Source: Trematomus loennbergii
Taxonomy: Eukaryota > Chordata > Actinopteri > Perciformes > Nototheniidae
Direction of reading: 5' to 3'
NCBI GenBank assembly: GCA_012861695.1
Contig: JAAOOA010000016.1
Span: 27,653,472 to 27,717,471 of the forward strand
Length of the DNA: 64,000 bases
The translations under genes were made by a program, and so were the position numbers. Positions 58,701 through 64,000 of the stretch are shown here, in pieces; the first letter of the stretch is position 1, and the number at the start of each line of letters is the position of its first letter. The notes beneath the pieces are model-generated. The model made no database searches. It saw nothing but the letters and a program-made list of their open reading frames with translations, and had not been told where the DNA came from.

Positions 58701-61270
58701 GAAGAAGCACGAACACGACACATACGTCTTGGTGAGTGTTTCTGATTTATATCTTCACCTCTTATGCAAACACATACAATTCAAAATCTATGATGAAGGT
58801 TTATTGTAGCTTTTGTTGGGCTGCAAAACGTGTATTAATCAACCAGGTTGCTTTAGTTAAATATTCAACATGTTGGTGTTTGAGTGTTCGACATGGGAAC
58901 ACCTCATGATTCTGGGTCTTTAACCCTTTGGAGTCCTGGGCTAATTTGGCCGTTTTCGCATACTTTTGATTTGTCTTACTAAACCCCATTAAGAAATGTT
59001 TGGCATGTCAATGTTTGGTATCTTTTCTTTAAGGACAACCTCACCTATATAACCTGATAGTTATTTTTTCATTTTGAGATACTATATGAACATTTTGGAC
59101 CCAAAATCACAAAAAAATGTAAAAACAGATTTAGAAAATGATATATTTTTTATATAGGTAACACAAACATGCACAACGAAACCATTTGAAAGCTGGAAAT
59201 ATATACATGGGATGTCACTATGATAATGTGAAAGTTTGATTGAGGTAGCATGAACCTATATACACATTTTATGAACAAATAACAGGTGTATCCATAGGCG
59301 TTTTTTCCTCATTTCTCAAGTTCTGTCAACAGTGACACAGTAGGCACAACAAAACATTTAAAAGCTTAAATAATGTACATTGGATTTCATTCTGATACGG
59401 CAAAAGTGTTATTATAAATATAATACAAATAATATATATATTATACACATTATGTACAAAAATCCGTTTTTTCTGTCTTTATCTGTGCCACGCTTCAAAG
59501 CAGTTTCTGTCAACAGAGGGCACCATCACAGGCTCCTCCTCCTCCTCCTCCTCCTCCTCCCTCCTCCTCCTCCTCTCTCCTCCTCCTCCTCCATGTCAAA
59601 AAACAAGCTTATAGCTTGACTCACGTTCAGAGTTCTCTCATCATAGTTGAATCTTCAAAACTCTAAATCTATCTAACTATATCTAAATTCTCAATGTTTG
59701 TCTGTCACTTTACTTCAATCGCCGTCTCTCTTCGTCTCCCGCCGCCGCCGCTGTCTTCGTATATCTTCGTCTCTCTCCATTTCCTGCCGTCTCTCTTCGG
59801 TTCCCGCCGTCCCTCTTCGTCTTTTCGTCTCGTTACGTATCACTCTGTTTACCTGATTACCTCACCCCCTCCCTGGTAAATACATCCTGTTGAGCAGGAT
59901 CTACAGTTTCCAGTATTTTCCGTTTCGTAAAATGATCAAATACGGCGAAGATATTAAAATATGTGCTTCCATTTTTCATACTTTTGAAATATCTTTGTAT
60001 TAACTTTATGTCATCGTATCTCCGTGTTTACTGGGTCTTTTTGCATGAAACAAAGACTGGCATATAGTTTCAAGCCAGTACTTTCGACAGAAACACACGA
60101 CACCGGACTGTTTTTATGCGGCACGGCTTGAACAGGTCATGTGATCTGATCACGCCGGCGTGACGGTCGACTCCAAAGGGTTAATGTCTTTAACATTTGG
60201 TAAGCAAAGTTTGAGCAGTTCTAAAAAAAAATACAACTTTCTCAAACTAGTCGTAGTACTTTTATTAATAATATAAAAGTTGTATTTGTATTAAAGCACA
60301 TGTCTCAAACTCAAGGCCCGGGGGCCAAATCAGGCCCTTGGTGGATTTAATTTCGGCCCGCAAACTGAGTTTCAATGGATGTTTCCTTTTTTTCTCTCAC
60401 GACAACAGGGCATGTTTGGTTTCTCTTTGAGGGAAATAGTTTTGTTGAAGCTGTTGTTGGCCTGTGGAAAATGTAATCATAAGAAATGACTCGGAAAAGC
60501 TGCAGATAGTGCCATAAGAAATGAATGCAACTGATTATTTAATGTTTAATGTTTATTTGTTGTTAGTTCCAGGTTTAATATGTGCAATAAGTTCATTTCT
60601 ATAAGTTTGCAATAAACATTGAACCAGTCCGGCCCTCGACTAGTACCCATTTTTTAATGTTGGCCCACTGTGTATTTGAGTTTGACACCCCTGTATTAAA
60701 GTGATTGTAACTCAAGATAATAACACATCTTGACAAATGTTAATATTGTGCACAGGCTTCAAAATAAGCACCATTTACCACCCAATAAACTATGTAAAAT
60801 ATCAAAATGGAGTGGCTGGTAAAATTATATATTCACAAAACATTTGTGTAGTGGACAAAAAAGTTCATTTTAAACCCTGATTGTGTGTGAGAAATATAAA
60901 ACCACATTTGAGTGACTTTGGAGGTTCCATAAAACATTTGTGGAAAAAAGAAAGTTCCTTTATACAGTGACTCACCACATGGTGGCAGTGCAGCTCACTC
61001 TTTAGCTCCTCTGCTTTCCTTTCACAGTTCAACCAACTTGATTGTACTCAAACTCATTTAAATGCTATTCCTGACAACCGTACAATTGTTTTAGCCAATA
61101 TCTGTCTGCACACTATAGCTTTTATCAAATCACAATAAAAAGTTAGTTTCAATATTTCATACTCATTTTGTTTTCATTTGCAGGGCACCATTCATCCATT
61201 CAGGAAGACGCACAGATCCATCTGTGCAAAACTCCAGCAAGAATTCAGACTGGTGACTTCAGACAGACGG
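55549..61270 (+). CDS. slc30a6: Zinc transporter ZnT6, N-terminal part (three exons; continues past window)
   Basis: Exons 55549-55732, 58685-58731 and 61184-61270 join in phase and give 105 residues plus. The third exon reads GTIHPFRKTHRSICAKLQQE then FRLVTSDRR, matching the start of mammalian SLC30A6 (MGTIHLFRK...REFRLVAADRR). ZnT6 is a cation-diffusion-facilitator protein of the Golgi; it lacks the zinc-binding residues of its relatives and works as a heterodimer with ZnT5. The transmembrane segments should follow in exons beyond 64000. Exons 1-2 add a 76-residue soluble N-terminus (YPRKFGPKPDVVPSG, VINVTDSDVHMHRKKHEHD) that the classic mammalian form lacks. Confidence 0.9.
56038..56495. 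mobile_element. AAGTAC-type MITE sequence in slc30a6 intron 1
   Basis: GTTACAAGTAAAAGTCATGC, GAAGTACTAGAG and CACTGGTGGAAAAAGCATTC are motifs of a common fish MITE. It contains a perfect hairpin at 56213-56240. Ends and TSD are not defined. Confidence 0.45.
56213..56240. repeat. Perfect 11-bp hairpin
   Basis: GTACTCCCTGC and GCAGGGAGTAC are separated by CTTTAT. Confidence 0.95.
56503..57341. mobile_element. hAT element with perfect TSD
   Basis: Ends CAGGGGTCTGCAACCTTTTT and AGGTTGCAGACCCCTG, flanked by ATCTAAAT on both sides (56495-56502, 57342-57349). It has a non-autonomous interior of 839 bp. It lies in slc30a6 intron 1. Confidence 0.92.
57375..58400 (+). mobile_element. L2-like LINE fragment split by a MITE
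   Basis: Left part: CACTGGCTTCCGATAAAG and VLFAYKAFNGLFGLPLP-type coding remnants. Right part (58110-58400): the 3' region ending near TTATGCTGCTTTTTATATA. MITE copy C at 57583-58109 separates them. Confidence 0.6.
57583..58109 (+). mobile_element. MITE with GTTCACACC ends, copy C
   Basis: Ends CGCTTTCACACCAAGTACTT and ACTCCGCTGTGAAAGCG. The interior matches copies A and B (AAGCCGCTGACGTCACTTCT). The central palindrome is missing, with deletion edges that differ from copy A. Confidence 0.85.
58401..58680. other. slc30a6 intron 1, nothing recognised
   Basis: AT-rich. Confidence 0.4.
58685..58731 (+). CDS. slc30a6: slc30a6 exon 2 (47 nt)
   Basis: Acceptor TTCCACAG, donor TTG|GTGAGT. It encodes DVHMHRKKHEHDTYVL with the G carried over from exon 1. 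Four His residues cluster here. Confidence 0.85.
58740..59535. other. slc30a6 intron 2, repeat-like but unassigned
   Basis: GGTAACACAAACATGCACAA and CAGTAGGCACAACAAAACAT introduce similar sentences of sequence, suggesting an old transposon bounded by TTAACCCTTTGGAGTCCTGG (58919) and GTCGACTCCAAAGGGTTAA (60167-60183), which are inverted. The whole 58918-60183 block may be one element. Confidence 0.45.
58919..60183. mobile_element. Probable MITE bounded by TTAACCCTTTGGAGTC ends
   Basis: TTAACCCTTTGGAGTC at the left and GACTCCAAAGGGTTAA at the right are exact inverse repeats of sixteen bases. TTAA at the very ends recalls piggyBac targets. The TCC array lies inside. Confidence 0.65.
59537..59592. 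repeat. (TCC)n microsatellite
   Basis: Imperfect TCC triplets across about 56 bases, in slc30a6 intron 2. Confidence 0.92.
60297..60693. mobile_element. hAT MITE (CAGGGGTGTCAAACTCAA family), copy 4
   Basis: The left end is degenerate (CACATGTCTCAAACTCAA) and the right end intact (TTTGACACCCCTG). TATTAAAG lies on both sides (60289-60296, 60694-60701), a perfect 8-bp duplication. Confidence 0.9.
60702..61175. other. slc30a6 intron 2, nothing recognised
   Basis: AT-rich, non-coding. Confidence 0.4.
61184..61270 (+). CDS. slc30a6: slc30a6 exon 3
   Basis: Acceptor TTTGCAG, donor CGG|GTAAGT. It encodes 29 residues beginning GTIHPFRK, the segment conserved with mammalian ZnT6 just before transmembrane helix 1. 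Confidence 0.93.
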
Positions 61271-61279
61271 GTAAGTGTG

Positions 61280-62290
61280 TGTGTGATTCAATGCATTGTG
61301 AAATTCTAAATTCACTTTTTTTTTTATATAAGTAAAACCTGGTTATTATTATAAAAAAAAACCCTCATATTTCACTCTGCAGTAGTGAGCGTCTGGAGAG
61401 TCTGCACTTTATAATCCCATTGTGCTCTAAGCTCACACACACAGTCGGACCCAAACACCTCCTGTAATCCCATTTCGCTATCAGGTCACTATGTTCCAGT
61501 GAAAGCCCTCACAGTAAAACACCATCAGCCACGAGCTATACTCTTTATTTCTGAATAATCTGCATTTTAGCTTTGAGCTACTTTAGCAACAAGTTAGGCT
61601 TCCTGTCAATCGGTAAACTCCCTGTTAGAAAAATATCACTCGTTGTTGGGGAAATATTTTCCAAGGCCCATAACTTTGACCCAGTTGATCAGTTCATACT
61701 GGCCTGACTGAGCACGCACCTGTAACCTTGGCTGCTGTGCTCTCAGTGTGTTGTCTCCCTGTTCCTGCCTGTCGGCGTCAGCTGATAGAGATGTTATGAT
61801 TCTATCTCGTTATGCACAATGTGGATTATTCTCTCAGAACTAGTTAAATACACGGGTCTGGGGTAGAGTTCTTCAGAGTTGATTGTGGCATCTCAACCGT
61901 GTGGTCAGATCGTGGCCCGTGACATGTCTTGTGAATTCTCCGGCCGAAGCTCCAAATAAACCGTCAGTGTTTGCCGTCAAAGCTCCAGCTCTCCATCGTG
62001 TGTCTCTTTGAGTCCTGACTCCAATTGCTTCAGAAGTTTCCCCCACACTCGTCACCGGCTTGATCTTCAATATCAGGATACATGTATTATTATCACACAC
62101 AGAAGTTGCATGGACAAATAGTTCCCAGAACAGTGTCCTTCAGATGCTTATATACAAGAGAGGGTGTTACAGTCAACAAGATGCAAGAATACCGGTTCAA
62201 AGCAGTATTCTGACATTAGTTCAGATTAGCTAAGGCCTGCACATGACAGTCATATGTCTATCTCTCTAGATTCTGTGTCATCATGCCAGT
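61280..62290. other. slc30a6 intron 3, nothing recognised
   Basis: No further exon could be identified before the window end; the next slc30a6 exon should encode the first transmembrane helix. Confidence 0.4.
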
Positions 62291-62291
62291 C

Positions 62292-62941
62292 TAACCCACC
62301 GGGTCCGTCTGCGTCGTGTCACGGCTGCCCCGCGGTTTTGGTCCGGCCTCCTCCGTCGTCATACCCTACTGGGTGCATTTCAGGAGCGTTTCAGAAGCGG
62401 AGCGTCTTGCGTGCCGGCTCGCAGTTTTGTTGATTTGGGCATATTTCCTGGACAGGCTACTTTGTACAGACAAAGTTAATAATAATTGTAATATTCCAGT
62501 TATAAACGACATGAATCAAAGATGTGTTGCTGTATTTTAGTGGTAAACAAATGCTTTCATCATCATAATTATTCTATATATATAATTTACACAGTGCCTG
62601 TAAACCGGAGGAGAACGCTGGCATTTCTCCTCCTACTTGAAAGACTACGGAGGGATAGGGTCTGCAAAATTAGTTTATTTTGGGGATTGATTGGATGCTC
62701 TGACCGGTCCACTTCCTGCCCGTGCTAGCCTATGCAACGCCTCGCGTCAAAAATAGACTTGCATCCTATTTTTAGCGGAGCCCAGAGCCGAGACGCTTCT
62801 GGGACGCTTCTGAGCCGTAACGCGGCGTGTCTGGTGGAATAGCACCCATTGACTAGAATGGCCGCGATCTTTGCGAACGCCGCGGCTCAGCCGTAACGCC
62901 GTAACACGACGCAGACGGACCCGGTGGAATCTAGGGGTTAG
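62292..62941. mobile_element. MITE with CCACCGGGTCCGTCTGCGTC ends
   Basis: The left end TAACCCACCGGGTCCGTCTG and the right end CAGACGGACCCGGTGG, followed by GGGGTTA, are inverse repeats. The interior is GC-rich with CGGAGCGTC-type blocks. A target duplication is not clear. Confidence 0.75.
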
Positions 62942-63628
62942 GAACATAGCTATCATAACTTCAACACAGTGTCTCATGAGCGTCATCCATTTAGTCATAC
63001 ATCCGGCTAAGTACACAGGACTCTCTTATCACGTGCTACTCTGATATAGAAGGAACATTCAGTATTTTCCCAACACTCCCCATGCAATGAGAGTTGAGGC
63101 AGAGCAGCAAGAGGACATCAGATGAAAAAAACATTAAACATTATCTCCAAACGTATGATCCATAATGTTGCGTTAACGTAATTCTCCTCTCAAATGTAGA
63201 CAGTTTTGTTAATCCAACATCAGCTCTGCTTCTCTTGGGTTCATGTATTTTATTCCAGTGACTGGTAAAAGAACACAAGACCTCCATAGAAAGTTTTGCA
63301 GACATCTGATATTTTTGTTTTTCTCAATTTATAAAACTACAATAATTTCGGGGTCAGTCATTATTTAGAGTGCAGCAGACATCAGATCTTGTTGTGAAAT
63401 TAGAGAGCTTATTTATGATTTGATAGCATTTTTGGGTGAAAGGGTGCTCGACATGGACTCATTTAATGGAGGAAGTGTTGCTCAGCAAGGTAAAGTAAAT
63501 GTGTTTCCCTTGAAAATGCAACACACAAAATTGTATTCCTAAATCTTAAAAAGTCTCCATGTAATTCTTGGCTATGTAGAGATACTTTCATCTGAAAGAG
63601 GAACTAAAACGGCTAAAATCATGTTTAA
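62942..63628. other. slc30a6 intron 3, nothing recognised
   Basis: AT-rich, non-coding. Confidence 0.4.
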
Positions 63629-64000
63629 AGGTCCCATGTCATGCTTTTCTGGTTATTACCGTCCCCTTGTGTGTTATGTAGCTTTTTCTGCATGTAAACG
63701 GTCTGCAGAGTCACAAACCCTCAAAGTACACCCTGTAGCGAGTAAAACTCTAACACAGAAAAGACCTGTCTATGCTGCCCCAGAACGCCTCGTTGGAGAT
63801 TTCTCTTTTTCTTTCGGGGTACAGTGATGTGACTATACCCAAATGGACCAATCCGTGTGTGTGTGTGTGGGTTTTTCCTGTTCACACCGCAGCGGCGCCG
63901 CGTCATCGCTCCGGAATGCGGTTCACTTCCAGCTCCAAATTGTCGGTCCAGAGGCAAGAGCTTCGGAGCTATGACGCGGCGTCGCTTACGTCTCTCTTAC
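63629..64000. mobile_element. MITE left part (AAAGGTCCCATGTCATG end), runs off window
   Basis: TTTAAAGGTCCCATGTCATG begins a sequence of the style of a common fish MITE. Its right end is outside the window. Confidence 0.45.

Overview
The window looks like teleost fish genomic DNA. It carries three spliced vertebrate genes with conventional GT-AG exons, separated by long introns. The non-coding sequence is packed with fish-type transposons: hAT and PIF/Harbinger MITEs, L2-like and Rex-like LINEs, a V-type tRNA SINE, a Gypsy-like LTR element and a piggyBac relic. There are also many (CA)n tracts and minisatellites. No prokaryotic gene, CRISPR array or operon is present.

Left part (about 6.7-14.3 kb, minus strand): a znf365 orthologue can be rebuilt from six coding exons plus one likely non-coding first exon. 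It has an N-terminal C2H2 finger, an acidic tract, a coiled-coil core and a short C-terminal exon ending at 6739. Two single-base losses in C runs break the frame, one of them inside the Cys-x2-Cys of the finger. Transposons crowd this gene. A hAT element starts 3 bases after the stop, two hAT MITEs lie within about 40 bases of each side of the finger exon, and a LINE tail abuts the acceptor of the next exon.

Middle part (17.6-36.5 kb, minus strand): an intact seven-exon cytosolic sulfotransferase gene, sult6b1, encodes 300 residues with all PAPS-binding motifs. Its introns hold a broken hAT transposase, several MITEs, a SINE, LINE scraps, long (CA)n tracts and a 36-bp minisatellite.

37-55 kb contains no host gene that I recognise. 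It is a stack of nested mobile elements. A Harbinger-type MITE is split by a 3.2-kb LTR element (ATATT target duplication) that has an 815-codon proline-rich ORF built from minisatellites and no pol. A piggyBac remnant is split by an almost complete L2-like LINE. A solo LTR of the same family (GTCTG duplication), three copies of an unnamed 0.88-kb repeat and a truncated Rex-like LINE are also here.

Right part (55.5 kb to the end, plus strand): the first three coding exons of slc30a6 (zinc transporter ZnT6). The fish protein has a 76-residue N-terminal extension ahead of the segment that begins the mammalian protein. The gene runs past the window edge.

Frame breaks in znf365, the L2 LINE, the Rex-like LINE and the hAT transposase are mostly single-base losses, many in homopolymer runs. 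This raises the possibility of uncorrected long-read indels in the assembly. sult6b1 and slc30a6 show no such break.
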